Origin: Delphinus delphis
Taxonomy: Eukaryota > Chordata > Mammalia > Artiodactyla > Delphinidae
Length of the DNA stretch: 64,000 bases
Reading direction: 5' to 3'
Assembly (NCBI RefSeq): GCF_949987515.2
Contig: NW_027192671.1
Coordinates: 806,001 to 870,000, forward strand
Notes under the pieces: generated by a model
What the model was told of the DNA's origin: nothing
The model's input: the letters and a program-made list of their open reading frames with translations, nothing else
The model's database searches: none
In this document: positions 22,145 through 36,353 of the stretch, one piece after another
Position numbering within the stretch: the first letter of the stretch is position 1
Layout of the letters: the number at the start of each line of letters is the position of its first letter
Translations under genes and position numbers: made by a program

Positions 22145-23722
22145 TTGGCCAAAAAGGGCGTATGCGTTTTTTCCTGAATATATTCAGGAAAAAACGCATA
22201 CGCCCTTTTTGGCCAACCAAGCAAGCTTGCAAAGGAAATCTGCACTACAATGAAGTCTCACTTCCCCCTGGTCAAAAGGGCCATCTGAAAAAAGTGTAAA
22301 ATCCAGAAAGGCAGGACAGGCCATGGAGAACTGGGAGCCTTGTTATGCTGATGGGCGGGATGTAAATTGCCAACAACCACTCGGGAGAAGTGTATGGTGT
22401 TTCCTGAAACATCTAAAAAACAAAGCAACAGAGCCTAGGGCACTTCCACTTATGGTCCTATAGCTTAGGGAAATTAAATTCAAAAAGACACAGCCACCCC
22501 AAAGTTTGGAACGGCTCTGTTTACAAGAACCTCGTTTACAGTACAAGTTCAACATCGCAGAAAGTGAAAAATGGATAAAGAACTTGTGGTACTTACGTAC
22601 AATGCAGTATCACTCAGCAATGAAATCTATGTCATCAGGCCCGTAGCAGCATAATGAGTGGATTCAGGTACGATGATTCTAACTGAAATAAGTCACACAG
22701 AAAAAGAAACATCATAAGATATCACTAATACACAGAATGTAAACTTGGCTACACAGGAACTGAATTACAGAACAGAACAGGGTCTCAAATTTAGAAAACC
22801 AACTTATGCTTGCTTAAGGGTAAAGGTGAGTTGGGGTGCTGCATAAAACCAGAGATTGAAATGAGCACAGATAAAGTTCCTTAAGCCAAATATGGAATAG
22901 ACAAGAGCTACTCCTTGCTCAACGAAATGGACTCAACACCGCATATTAAATGCCTAAGAATGTACCTGACTAGTAAGTATCTTAAAACCTATGGATTGCT
23001 ATGTCTCTGAAAGAGAATCAAGCATGTGTACAGGGGCATAAACGCAGCAGTGATAGGATTGGAGAGGTTCGGTGAGCAAATGAAGACCCTTTGAAGTCAT
23101 ATTGCATGGTACCCATTCCACGGGTTTCAACTACCCAGGTTTAAGGTATTCTTCCTTCAGCTAAAACATGCATGTGGGACCTAGAGTATGATCAACCATG
23201 TGATCGGGAGACGTGTTCAAATATGTCTCAGTTTTCGTACCCTGGTACTCGGGTGCAACATTCCAGACGCTTTACTAACACTCTCCCCACTTGGAGAGTC
23301 AGTCCCTTTAACCTCCTGTTTGGCCCAGTTTGCAATTTCTGTGGAAGATGAACAGGAATAGCGAGAACCAATGAGACTAGCTGGAGGTGTCTGGATGGGC
23401 AAATTTAACTCTCATTTCCCACCAGGAAGAGGAATTAACCAAAGGCTCAGCGTGCCGTGCCAGAACCAGATTAGGGCCTGAAGACATCCTGCGGTGTTGC
23501 GGCCAGGTCACAAGAAAGCGAGTTGAAGAAAGGAGCTCAGGGGCACTGTAATTCACAAACCTGCAGAGTTATAAATGACAGCTATCGTCCAAAAATAGAC
23601 TGAAGTAAGGCTGCCAAGAGGACTTGAAAGCGGGGCAGAATTGCAGGAAACCGATTTCAGGAGGTAGACTGGAATTGCATTGAAAGCATAGGAAAAGAGG
23701 CAGAACGTCCACAATGATGCAC
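22145..23722 (+). repeat. Satellite monomer, class B, 1578 bp
   Basis: Perfect palindrome. Carries the variant aaattaaattcaaaaag (near 22470), shared with the B monomers at 34776 and 37933. Confidence 0.9.
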
Positions 23723-25301
23723 TTGGCCAAAAAGGGCGTATGCGTTTTTTCCTGAATATATTCAGGAAAAAACGCATACGCCCTTTTTGGCCAACCAAGC
23801 AAGCTTGCAAAGGAAATCTGCACTACAATGAAGTCTCACTTCCCCCCGGTCAAAAGGACCATCTGAAAAAAGTGTAAAATCCAGAAAGGCAGGACAGGCC
23901 ATGGAGAACTGGGAGCCTTGTTATGCTGATGGGCGGGATGTAAATTGCCAACAACCACTCGGGAGAAGTGTATGGTGTTTCCTGAAACATCTAAAAAACA
24001 AAGCAACAGAGCCTAGGGCACTTCCACTTATGGTCCTATAGCTTAGGGAATTTAAAATCAAAAAGACACAGCCACCCCAAAGTTTGGAACGGCTCTGTTT
24101 ACAAGAACCTCGTTTACAGTACAAGTTCAACATCGCAGAAATTGAAAAATGGATAAAGAAGTTGTGGTATTTACTTACAAAGCAATATCACTCAGCAATG
24201 AAATCTGTGTCATCAGGCCCTTAGCAGCACAATGAGTGGATTCAGGTATGATGATTCTAACTGAAATAAGTCACACAGAAAAAGAAACATCATAAGATAT
24301 CAGTAATACACGGAATGTAAACTTGGCTACACAGGAACTGAATTACAGAACAGAACAGGGTCTCAAATTTAGAAAACCAACTTATGCTTGCTTAAGGGGA
24401 AAGGTGAGTTGGGGTGCTGCATAAAACCAGAGATTGAAATGAGCACAGATAAAGTTCCTTAAGCCAAATATGGAATAGACAAGAGCTACTCCTTGCTCAA
24501 CGAAATGGACTCAACACTGCATATTAAACGCCTAAGAATGTACCTGACTAGTAAGTATCTTAAAACCTATGGATTGCTATGTCTCCGAAACAGAATCAAG
24601 CATGTGTACAGGGGCATAAACGCAGCAGTGATAGGATTGGAGAGGTTCGGTGAGCAAATGAAGACCCTTTGAAGTCATATTGCATGGTACCCATTCCACG
24701 GGTTTCAACTACCCAGGTTTTAGGTATTCTTCCTTCAGCTAAAACATGCATGTGGAACCCAAGTATGATCAACCATGTGAACGGGAGACGTGTTCAAATA
24801 TGTCTCAGTTTTCCTCCCCTGGTACTCGGGTGCAACATTCCAGACGCTTTACTAACACTCTCCCCACTTGGAAAGTCAGCGCCTTTAACCTCCTGTTTGG
24901 CCCAGTTTGCAATTTCTGCGGAAGATGAACAGGAATAGCGAGAACCAATGAGAGGCTAGCTGGAGGTGTCTGGACGGGCAAATTTAACTCTCATTTCCCA
25001 CCAGGAAGAGGAAATAACCAAAGGCTCAGCGTGCCGTGCCGGAACCAGATTAGGGCCTGAAGCCATCCTGCGGTGTTGCGGCCAGCTCAAAAGAAAGCGA
25101 GTTGAAGAAAGGAGCTCAGGGGCACTGTAATTCACAAACCTGCAGAGTTATAAATGACAGCTATCGTCCAAAAATAGACTGAAGTAAGGCTGCCAAGAGG
25201 ACTTGAAAGCGGGGCAGAATTGCAGGAAACCGATTTCAGGAGGTAGACTGGAATTGCATTGAAAGCATAGGAAAAGAGGCAGAACGTCCACAATGATGCA
25301 C
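23723..25301 (+). repeat. Satellite monomer, class A, 1579 bp
   Basis: Perfect palindrome. Nearly identical to the next monomer; both share gaaacagaatcaag (near 24587) and cccaggttttagg. Confidence 0.9.
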
Positions 25302-26880
25302 TTGGCCAAAAAGGGCGTATGCGTTTTTTCCTGAATATATTCAGGAAAAAACGCATACGCCCTTTTTGGCCAACCAAGCAAGCTTGCAAAGGAAATCTGC
25401 ACTACAATGAAGTCTCACTTCCCCCCGGTCAAAAGGGCCATCTGAAAAAAGTGTAAAATCCAGAAAGGCAGGACAGGCCATGGAGAACTGGGAGCCTTGT
25501 TATGCTGATGGGCGGGATGTAAATTGCCAACAACCACTCGGGAGAAGTGTATGGTGTTTCCTGAAACATCTAAAAAACAAAGCAACAGAGCCTAGGGCAC
25601 TTCCACTTATGGTCCTATAGCTTAGGGAATTTAAAATCAAAAAGACACAGCCACCCCAAAGTTTGGAACGGCTCTGTTTACAAGAACCTCGTTTACAGTA
25701 CAAGTTCAACATCGCAGAAATTGAAAAATGGATAAAGAAGTTGTGGTATTTACTTACAAAGCAATATCACTCAGCAATGAAATCTGTGTCATCAGGCCCT
25801 TAGCAGCACAATGAGTGGATTCAGGTATGATGATTCTAACTGAAATAAGTTACACAGAAAAAGAAACATCATAAGATATCAGTAATACACGGAATGTAAA
25901 CTTGGCTACACAGGAACTGAATTACAGAACAGAACAGGGTCTCAAATTTAGAAAACCAACTTATGCTTGCTTAAGGGGAAAGGTGAGTTGGGGTGCTGCA
26001 TAAAACCAGAGATTGAAATGAGCACAGATAAAGTTCCTTAAGCCAAATATGGAATAGACAAGAGCTACTCCTTGCTCAACGAAATGGACTCAATACCGCA
26101 TATTAAACACCTAAGAATGTACCTGACTAGTAAGTATCTTAAAACCTATGGATTGCTATGTCTCCGAAACAGAATCAAGCATGTGTACAGGGGCATAAAC
26201 GCAGCAGTGATAGGATTGGAGAGGTTCGGTGAGCAAATGAAGACCCTTTGAAGTCATATTGCATGGTACCCATTCCACGGGTTTCAACTACCCAGGTTTT
26301 AGGTATTCTTCCTTCAGCTAAAACATGCATGTGGAACCCAAGTATGATCAACCATGTGAACGGGAGACGTGTTCAAATATGTCTCAGTTTTCCTCCCCTG
26401 GTACTCGGGTGCAACATTCCAGACGCTTTACTAACACTCTCCCCACTTGGAAAGTCAGCGCCTTTAACCTCCTGTTTGGCCCAGTTTGCAATTTCTGCGG
26501 AAGATGAACAGGAATAGCGAGAACCAATGAGAGGCTAGCTGGAGGTGTCTGGACGGGCAAATTTAACTCTCATTTCCCACCAGGAAGAGGAAATAACCAA
26601 AGGCTCAGCGTGCCGTGCCGGAACCAGATTAGGGCCTGAAGCCATCCTGCGGTGTTGCGGCCAGCTCAAAAGAAAGCGAGTTGAAGAAAGGAGCTCAGGG
26701 GCACTGTAATTCACAAACCTGCAGAGTTATAAATGACAGCTATCGTCCAAAAATAGACAGAAGTAAGGCTGCCAAGAGGACTTGAAAGCGGGGCAGAATT
26801 GCAGGAAACCGATTTCAGGAGGTAGACTGGAATTGCATTGAAAGCATAGGAAAAGAGGCAGAACGTCCACAATGATGCAC
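25302..26880 (+). repeat. Satellite monomer, class A, 1579 bp
   Basis: Perfect palindrome. A close duplicate of the preceding monomer at an offset of 1579 bp, differing by a few bases (for example caataccgcat and aaacacctaag near 26092-26113). Confidence 0.9.
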
Positions 26881-28459
26881 TTGGCCAAAAAGGGCGTATG
26901 CGTTTTTTCCTGAATATATTCAGGAAAAAACGCATACGCCCTTTTTGGCCAACCAAGCAAGCTTGCAAAGGAAATCTGCACTATAATGAAGTCTCACTTC
27001 CCCCCGGTCAAAAGGGCCATCTGAAAAAAGTGTAAAATCCAGAAAGGCAGGACAGGCCATGGAGAACTGGGAGCCTTGTTATGCTGAAGGGCGGGATGTA
27101 AATTGCCAAAAAACACTCGGGAGAAGTGTATGGTGTTTCCTGAAACATCTAAAAAACAAAGCAACAGAGCCTAGGGCACTTCCACTTATGGTCCTATAGC
27201 TTAGGGAATTTAAAATCAAAAAGACACAGCCACCCCAAAGTTGCGAACGGCTCTGTTTACAAGAACCTCGTTTACAGTACAAGTTCAACATCGCAGAAAG
27301 TGAAAAATGGATAAAGAACTTGTGGTACTTACGTACAATGCAGTATCACTCAGCAATGAAATCTATGTCATCAGGCCCTTAGCAGCATAATGAGTGCATT
27401 CAGGTACGATGATTCTAACTGAAATAAGTCACACAGAAAAAGAAACATCATAAGATATCAGTAATACACGGAATGTAAACTTGGCTACACAGGAACTGAA
27501 TTACAGAACAGAACAGGGTCTCAAATTTAGAAAACCAACTTATGCTTGCTTAAGGGGAAAGGTGAGTTGGGGTGCTGCATAAAACCAGAGATTGAAATGA
27601 GCACAGATAAAGTTCCTTAAGCCAAATATGGAATAGACAAGAGCTACTCCTTGCTCAACGAAATGGACTCAACACCGCATATTAAACGCCTAAGAATGTA
27701 CCTGACTAGTAAGTATCTTAAAACCTATGGATTGCTATGTCTCCGAAAGAGAATCAAGCATGTGTACAGGGGCATAAACGAAGCAGTGATAGGATTGGAG
27801 AGGTTCGGTGAGCAAATGAAGACCCTTTGAAGTCATATTGCATGGTACCCATTCCACGGGTTTCAACTACCCAGGTTTAAGGTATTCTTCCTTCAGCTAA
27901 AACATGCATGTGGAACCCAGGTATGATCAACCATGTGAACGGGAGACGTGTTCAAATATGTCTCAGTTTTCGTACCCTGGTACTCGGGTGCAACATTCCA
28001 GACGCTTTACTAACACTCTCCCCACTTGGAAAGTCAGCGCCTTTAACCTCCTGTTTGGCCCAGTTTGCAATTTCTGCGGAAGATGAACAGGAATAGCGAG
28101 AACCAATGAGAGACTAGCTGGAGGTGTCTGAACGGGCAAATTTAACTCTCATTTCCCACCAGGAAGAGGAAATAACCAAAGGCTCAGCATGCCGTGCCGG
28201 AACCAGATTAGGGCCTGAAGCCATCCTGCGGTGTTGCGGCCAGGTCACAAGAAAGCGAGTTGAAGAAAGGAGCTCAGGGGCACTGTAATTCACAAACCTG
28301 CAGAGTTATAAATGACAGCTATCGTCCAAAAATAGACTGAAGTAAGGCTGCCAAGAGGACTTGAAAGCGGGGCAGAATTGCAGGAAACCGATTTCAGGAG
28401 GTAGACTGGAATTGCATTGAAAGCATAGGAAAAGAGGCAGAACGTCCACAATGATGCAC
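26881..28459 (+). repeat. Satellite monomer, class B, 1579 bp
   Basis: Perfect palindrome at 26881-26952. The class B signature is near 27325-27395. Private changes include ttgccaaaaaacactc and gagtgcattcagg. Confidence 0.9.
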
Positions 28460-30039
28460 TTGGCCAAAAAGGGCGTATGCGTTTTTTCCTGAATATATTC
28501 AGGAAAAAACGCATACGCCCTTTTTGGCCAACCAAGCAAGCTTGCAAAGGAAATCTGCACTACAATGAAGTCTCACTTCCCCCCGGTCAAAAGGGCCATC
28601 TGAAAAAAGTGTAAAATCCAGAAAGGCAGGACAGGCCATGGAGAACTGGGAGCCTTGTTATGCTGATGGGCGGGATGTAAATTGCCAACAACCACTCGGG
28701 AGAAGTGTATGGTGTTTCCTGAAACATCTAAAAAACAAAGCAACAGAGCCTAGGGCACTTCCACTTATGGTCCTATAGCTTAGGGAAATTAAAATCAAAA
28801 AGACACAGCCACCTCAAAGTTTGGAACGGCTCTGTTTACAAGAACCTCGTTTACAGTACAAGTTCAACATCGCAGAAAGTGAAAAATGGATAAAGAACTT
28901 GTGGTACTTACGTACAATGCAGTATCACTCAGCAATGAAATCTATGTCATCAGGCCCGTAGCAGCATAATGAGTGGATTCAGGTACGATGATTCTAACTG
29001 AAATAAGTCACACAGAAAAAGAAACATCATAAGATATCACTAATACACGGAATGTAAACTTGGCTATACAGGAACTGAATTACAGAACAGAACAGGGTCT
29101 CAAATTTAGAAAACCAACTTATGCTTGCTTAAGGGGAAAGGTGAGTTGGGGTGCTGCATAAAACCAGAGATTGAAATGAGCACAGATAAAGTTCCTTAAG
29201 CCAAATATGGAATAGACAAGAGCTACTCCTTGCTCAACGAAATGGACTCAACACCGCATATTAAATGCCTAAGAATGTACCTGACTAGTAAGTATCTTAA
29301 AACCTATGGATTGCTATGTCTCCGAAAGAGAATCAAGCATGTGTACAGGGGCATAAACGCAGCAGTGATAGGATTGGAGAGGTTCGGTGAGCAAATGAAG
29401 ACCCTTTGAAGTCTTATTGCATGGTACCCATTCCACGGGTTTCAACTACCCAGGTTTAAGGTATTCTTCCTTCAGCTAAAACATGCATGTGGAACCTAGA
29501 GTATGATCAACCATGTGATCGGGAGACGTGTTCAAATATGTCTCAGTTTTCGTACCCTGGTACTCGGGTGCAACATTCCAGACGCTTTACTAACACTCTC
29601 CCCACTTGGAGAGTCAGTCCCTTTAACCTCCTGTTTGGCCCAGTTTGCAATTTCTGTGGAAGAAGAACAGGAATAGCGAGAACCAATGAGAGACTAGCTG
29701 GAGGTGTCTGGATGGGCAAATTTAACTCTCATTTCCCACCAGGAAGAGGAATTAACCAAAGGCTCAGCGTGCCGTGCCAGAAACAGATTAGGGCCTGAAG
29801 ACATCTTGCGGTGTTGCGGCAAGGTCACAAGAAAGCGAGTTGAAGAAAGGAGCTCAGGGGCACTGTAATTCACAAACCTGCAGAGTTATAAATGACAGCT
29901 ATCGTCCAAAAATAGACTGAAGTAAGGCTGCCAAGAGGACTTGAAAGCGGGGCAGAATTGCAGGAAACCGATTTCAGGAGGTAGACTGGAATTGCATTGA
30001 AAGCATAGGAAAAGAGGCAGAACGTCCACAATGATGCAC
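28460..30039 (+). repeat. Satellite monomer, class B, 1580 bp
   Basis: Perfect palindrome. Shares gaagaagaacagg (near 29659) and the gacatct/gacatcc variant with the B monomer at 31618. Confidence 0.9.
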
Positions 30040-31617
30040 TTGGCCAAAAAGGGCGTATGCGTTTTTTCCTGAATATATTCAGGAAAAAACGCATACGCCC
30101 TTTTTGGCCAACCAAGCAAGCTTGCAAAGGAAATCTGCACTACAATGAAGTCTCACTTCCCCCCGGTCAAAAGGGCCATCTGAAAAAAGTTAAAATCCAG
30201 AAAGGCAGGACAGGCCATGGAGAACTGGGAGCCTTGTTATGCTGATGGGCGGGATGTAAATTGCCAACAACCACTCGGGAGAAGTGTATGGTGTTTCCTG
30301 AAACATCTAAAAAACAAAGCAACAGAGCCTAGGCCACTTCCACTTATGGTCCTATAGCTTAGGGAATTTAAAATCAAAAAGACACAGCCACCCCAAAGTG
30401 TGGAACGGCTCTGTTTACAAGAACCTCGTTTACAGTACAAGTTCAACATCGCAGAAATTGAAAAATGGATAAAGAAGTTGTGGTATTTACTTACAAAGCA
30501 ATATCACTCAGCAATGAAATCTGTGTCATCAGGCCCTTAGCAGCACAATGAGTGGATTCAGGTATGATGATTCTAACTGAAATAAGTCACACAGAAAAAG
30601 AAACATCATAAGATATCAGTAATACACGGAATGGAAACTTGGCTACACAGGAACTGAATTACAGAACAGAACAGGGTCTCAAATTTAGAAAACCAACTTA
30701 TGCTTGCTTAAGGGGAAAGGTGAGTTGGGGTGCTGCATAAAACCAGAGATTGAAATGAGCACAGATAAAGTTCCTTAAGCCAAATATGGAATAGACAAGA
30801 GCTACTCCTTGCTCAACGAAATGGACTCAACACCGCATATTAAACGCCTAAGAATGTACCTGACTAGTAAGTATCTTAAAACCTATGGATTGCTATGTCT
30901 CCGAAAGAGAATCAAGCATGTGTACAGGGGCATAAACGCAGCAGTGATAGGATTGGAGAGGTTCGGTGAGCAAATGAAGACCCTTTGAAGTCATATTGCA
31001 TGGTACCCATTCCACGGGTTTCAACTACCCAGGTTTAAGGTATTCTTCCTTCAGCTAAAACATGCATGTGGAACCCAAGTATGATCAACCATGTGAACGG
31101 GAGACGTGTTCAAATATGTCTCAGTTTTCCTCCCCTGGTACTCGGGTGCAACATTCCAGACGCTTTACTAACACTCTCCCCACTTGGAAAGTCAGCGCCT
31201 TTAACCTCCTGTTTGGCCCAGTTTGCAATTTCTGCGGAAGATGAACAGGAATAGCGAGAACCAATGAGAGGCTAGCTGGAGGTGTCTGGACGGGCAAATT
31301 TAACTCTCATTTCCCACCAGGAAGAGGAAATAACCAAAGGCTCAGCGTGCCGTGCCGGAACCAGATTAGGGCCTGAAGACATCCTGCGGTGTTGCGGCCA
31401 GGTCACAAGAAAGCGAGTTGAAGAAAGGAGCTCAGGGGCACTGTAATTCACAAACCTGCAGAGTTATAAATGACAGCTATCGTCCAAAAATAGACTGAAG
31501 TAAGGCTGCAAAGAGGACTTGAAAGCGGGGCAGAATTGCAGGAAACCGATTTCAGGAGGTAGACTGGAATTGCATTGAAAGTACAGGAAAAGAGGCAGAA
31601 CGTCCACAATGATGCAC
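30040..31617 (+). repeat. Satellite monomer, class A, 1578 bp
   Basis: Perfect palindrome. Has gaaaaaagttaaaatcc (near 30183), a 2-bp deletion shared with the A monomer at 33198. Confidence 0.9.
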
Positions 31618-33197
31618 TTGGCCAAAAACGGCGTATGCGTTTTTTCTTGAATATATTCAGGAAAAAACGCATACGCCCTTTTTGGCCAACCAAGCAAGCT
31701 TGCAAAGGAAATCTGCACTACGATGAAGTCTCACTTCCCCCCGGTCAAAAGGGCCATCTGAAAAAAGTGTAAAATCCAGAAAGGCAGGACAGGCCATGGA
31801 GAACTGGGAGCCTTGTTATGCTGAAGGGCGGGATGTAAATTGCCAACAAACACTCGGGAGAAGTGTATGGTGTTTCCTGAAACATCTAAAAAACAAAGCA
31901 ACAGAGCCTAGGGCACTTCCACTTATGGTCCTATAGCTTAGGGAATTTAAAATCAAAAAGACACAGCCACCCCAAAGTTTGGAACGGCTCTGTTTACAAG
32001 AACCTCGTTTACAGTACAAGTTCAACATCGCAGAAAGTGAAAAATGGATAAAGAACTTGTGGTACTTACGTACAATGCAGTATCACTCAGCAATGAAATC
32101 TATGTCATCAGGCCCGTAGCAGCATAATGAGTGGATTCAGGTACGATGATTCTAACTGAAATAAGTCACACAGAAAAAGAAACATCATAAGATATCACTA
32201 ATACACGGAATGTAAACTTGGCTATACAGGAACTGAATTACAGAACAGAACAGGGTCTCAAATTTAGAAAACCAACTTATGCTTGCTTAAGGGGAAAGGT
32301 GAGTTGGGGTGCTGCATAAAACCAGAGATTGAAATGAGCACAGATAAAGTTCCTTAAGCCAAATATGGAATAGACAAGAGCTACTCCTTGCTCAACGAAA
32401 TGGACTCAACACCGCATATTAAATGCCTAAGAATGTACCTGACTAGTAAGTATCTTAAAACCTATGGATTGCTATGTCTCCGAAAGAGAATCAAGCATGT
32501 GTACAGGGGCATAAACGCAGCAGTGATAGGATTGGAGAGGTTCGGTGAGCAAATGAAGACCCTTTGAAGTCATATTGCATGGTACCCATTCCACGGGTTT
32601 CAACTACCCAGGTTTAAGGTATTCTTCCTTCAGCTAAAACATGCATGTGGAACCTAGAGTATGATCAACCATGTGATCGGGAGACGTGTTCAAATATGTC
32701 TCAGTTTTCGTACCCTGGTACTCGGGTGCAACATTCCAGACGCTTTACTAACACTCTCCCCACTTGGAGAGTCAGTCCCTTTAACCTCCTGTTTGGCCCA
32801 GTTTGCAATTTCTGTGGAAGAAGAACAGGAATAGCGAGAACCAATGAGAGACTAGCTGGAGGTGTCTGGATGGGCAAATTTAACTCTCATTTCCCACCAG
32901 GAAGAGGAATTAACCAAAGGCTCAGCGTGCCGTGCCAGAAACAGATTAGGGCCTGAAGACATCCTGCGGTGTTGCGGCAAGGTCACAAGAAAGCGAGTTG
33001 AAGAAAGGAGCTCAGGGGCACTGTAATTCACAAACCTGCAGAGTTATAAATGACAGCTATCGTCCAAAAATAGACTGAAGTAAGGCTGCCAAGAGGACTT
33101 GAAAGCGGGGCAGAATTGCAGGAAACCGATTTCAGGAGGTAGACTGGAATTGCATTGAAAGCATAGGAAAAGAGGCAGAACGTCCACAATGATGCAC
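31618..33197 (+). repeat. Satellite monomer, class B, 1580 bp
   Basis: The palindrome has two left-arm mismatches (aaaaacggcg; ttttttcttg). Otherwise it is paralogous to 28460. Confidence 0.9.
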
Positions 33198-34775
33198 TTG
33201 GCCAAAAAGGGCGTATGCGTTTTTTCCTGAATATATTCAGGAAAAAACGCATACGCCCTTTTTGGCCAACCAAGCAAGCTTGCAAAGGAAATCTGCACTA
33301 CAATGAAGTCTCACTTCCCCCCGGTCAAAAGGGCCATCTGAAAAAAGTTAAAATCCAGAAAGGCAGGACAGGCCATGGAGAACTGGGAGCCTTGTTATGC
33401 TGATGGGCGGGATGTAAATTGCCAACAACCACTTGGGAGAAGTGTATGGTGTTTCCTGAAACATCTAAAAAACAAAGCAACAGAGCCTAGGCGACTTCCA
33501 CTTATGGTCCTATAGCTTAGGGAATTTAAAATCAAAAAGACACAGCCACCTCAAAGTGTGGTACGGCTCTGTTTACAAGAACCTCGTTTACAGTACAAGT
33601 TCAACATCGCAGAAATTGAAAAATGGATAAAGAAGTTGTGGTATTTACTTACAAAGCAATATCACTCAGCAATGAAATCTGTGTCATCAGGCTCTTAGCA
33701 GCACAATGAGTGGATTCAGGTATGATGATTCTAACTGAAATAAGTCACACAGAAAAAGAAACATCATAAGATATCAGTAATACACGGAATGTAAACTTGG
33801 CTACACAGGAACTGAATTACAGAACAGAACAGGGTCTCAAATTTAGAAAACCAACTTATGCTTGCTTAAGGGGAAAGGTGAGTTGGGGTGCTGCATAAAA
33901 CCAGAGATTGAAATGAGCACAGATAAAGTTCCTTAAGCCAAATATGGAATAGACAAGAGCTACTCCTTGCTCAACGAAATGGACTCAACACCGCATATTA
34001 AACGCCTAAGAATGTACCTGACTAGTAAGTATCTTAAAACCTATGGATTGCTATGTCTCCGAAAGAGAATCAAGCATGTGTACAGGGGCATAAACGCAGC
34101 AGTGATAGGATTGGAGAGGTTCGGTGAGCAAATGAAGACCCTTTGAAGTCATATTGCATGGTACCCATTCCACGGGTTTCAACTACCCAGGTTTAAGGTA
34201 TTCTTCCTTCAGCTAAAACATGCATGTGGAACCCAAGTATGATCAACCATGTGAACGGGAGACGTGTTCAAATATGTCTCAGTTTTCCTCCCCTGGTACT
34301 CGGGTGCAACATTCCAGACGCTTTACTAACACTCTCCCCACTTGGAAAGTCAGCGCCTTTAACCTCCTGTTTGGCCCAGTTTGCAATTTCTGCGGAAGAT
34401 GAACAGGAATAGCGAGAACCAATGAGAGGCTAGCTGGAGGTGTCTGGACGGGCAAATTTAACTCTCATTTCCCACCAGGAAGAGGAAATAACCAAAGGCT
34501 CAGCGTGCCGTGCCGGAACCAGATTAGGGCCTGAAGACATCCTGCGGTGTTGCGGCCAGGTCACAAGAAAGCGAGTTGAAGAAAGGAGCTCAGGGGCACT
34601 GTAATTCACAAACCTGCAGAGTTATAAATGACAGCTATCGTCCAAAAATAGACTGAAGTAAGGCTGCAAAGAGGACTTGAAAGCGGGGCAGAATTGCAGG
34701 AAACCGATTTCAGGAGGTAGACTGGAATTGCATTGAAAGCATAGGAAAAGAGGCAGAACGTCCACAATGATGCAC
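33198..34775 (+). repeat. Satellite monomer, class A, 1578 bp
   Basis: Perfect palindrome. Shares the gttaaaatcc deletion with 30040; private change taggcgacttcc near 33488. Confidence 0.9.
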
Positions 34776-36353
34776 TTGGCCAAAAAGGGCGTATGCGTTT
34801 TTTCCTGAATATATTCAGGAAAAACCCCATATGCCCTTTTTGGCCAACCAAGCAAGCTTGCAAAGGAAATCTGCACTACAATGAAGTCTCACTTCCCCCA
34901 GAATAAAAGGGCCATCTGAAAAAAGTGTAAAATCCAGAAAGGCAGGACAGGCCATGGAGAACTGGGAGCCTTGTTATGCTGATGGGCGGGATGTAAATTG
35001 CCAACAACCACTCGGGAGAAGTGTATGGTGTTTCCTGAAACATCTAAAAAACAAAGCAACAGAGCCTAGGGCACTTCCACTTATGGTCCTATAGCTTAGG
35101 GAAATTAAATTCAAAAAGACACAGCCACCCCAAAGTTTGGAACGGCTCTGTTTACAAGAAGCTCGTTTACAGTACAAGTTCAACATCGCAGAAAGTGAAA
35201 AATGGATAAAGAACTTGTGGTACTTACGTACAATGCAGTATCACTCAGCAATGAAATCTATGTCATCAGGCCGTAGCAGCATAATGAGTGGATTCAGGTA
35301 CGATGATTCTAACTGAAATAAGTCACACAGAAAAAAAAACATCATAAGATATCACTAATACACGGAATGTAAACTTGGCTACACAGGAACTGAATTACAG
35401 AACAGAACAGGGTCTCAAATTTAGAAAACCAACTTATGCTTGCTTAAGGGGAAAGGTGAGTTGGGGTGCTGTATAAAACCAGAGATTGAAATGAGCACAG
35501 ATAAAGTTCCTTAAGCCAAATATGGAATAGACAAGAGCTACTCCTTGCTCAACGAAATGGACTCAACACCGCATATTAAACGCCTAAGAATGTACCTGTC
35601 TAGTAAGTATCTTAAAACCTATGGATTGCTATGTCTCCGAAAGAGAATCAAGCATGTGTACAGGGGCATAAACGCAGCAGTGATAGGATTGGAGAGGTTC
35701 GTGAGCAAATGAAGACCCTTTGAAGTCATATTGCATGGTACCCATTACACGGGTCTCAACTCTCCAGGTTTAAGGTATTCTTCCTTCAGCTAAAACATGC
35801 ATGTGGAACCCAGAGTATGATCAACCGTGTGATCGGGAGACGTGTTCAAATATGTCTCAGTTTTCCTCCCCTGGTACTCGGGTGCAACATTCCAGACACT
35901 TTACTAACACTCTCCCCACTTGGAGAGTCAGTCCCTTTAACCTCCTGTTTGGCCCAGTTTGCAATTTCTGCGGAAGATGAACAGGAATAGCGAGAACCAA
36001 TGAGAGACTAGCTGGAGGTGTCTGGACGGGCAAATTTAACTCTCATTTCCCACCAGGAAGAGGAATTAACCAAAGGCTCAGCGTGCCGTGCTGGAACCAG
36101 ATTAGGGCCTGAAGCCATCCTGCGGTGTTGCGGCCAGGTCACAAGAAAGCGAGTTGAAGAAAGGAGCTCAGGGGCACTGTAATTCACAAACCTGCAGAGT
36201 TATAAATGACAGCTATCGTCCAAAAATAGACTGAAGTAAGGCTGCCAAGAGGACTTGAAAGCGGGGCAGAATTGCAGGAAACCGATTTCAGGAGGTAGAC
36301 TCAAATTGCATTGAAAGCATAGGAAAAGAGGCAGAACGTACACAATGATGCAC
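34776..36353 (+). repeat. Satellite monomer, class B, 1578 bp
   Basis: The palindrome has three right-arm mismatches (aaccccatatgccc). A private change, cccccagaataaaagg, sits just after it. Also lacks one base in ttcgtgagc (near 35698). Confidence 0.9.
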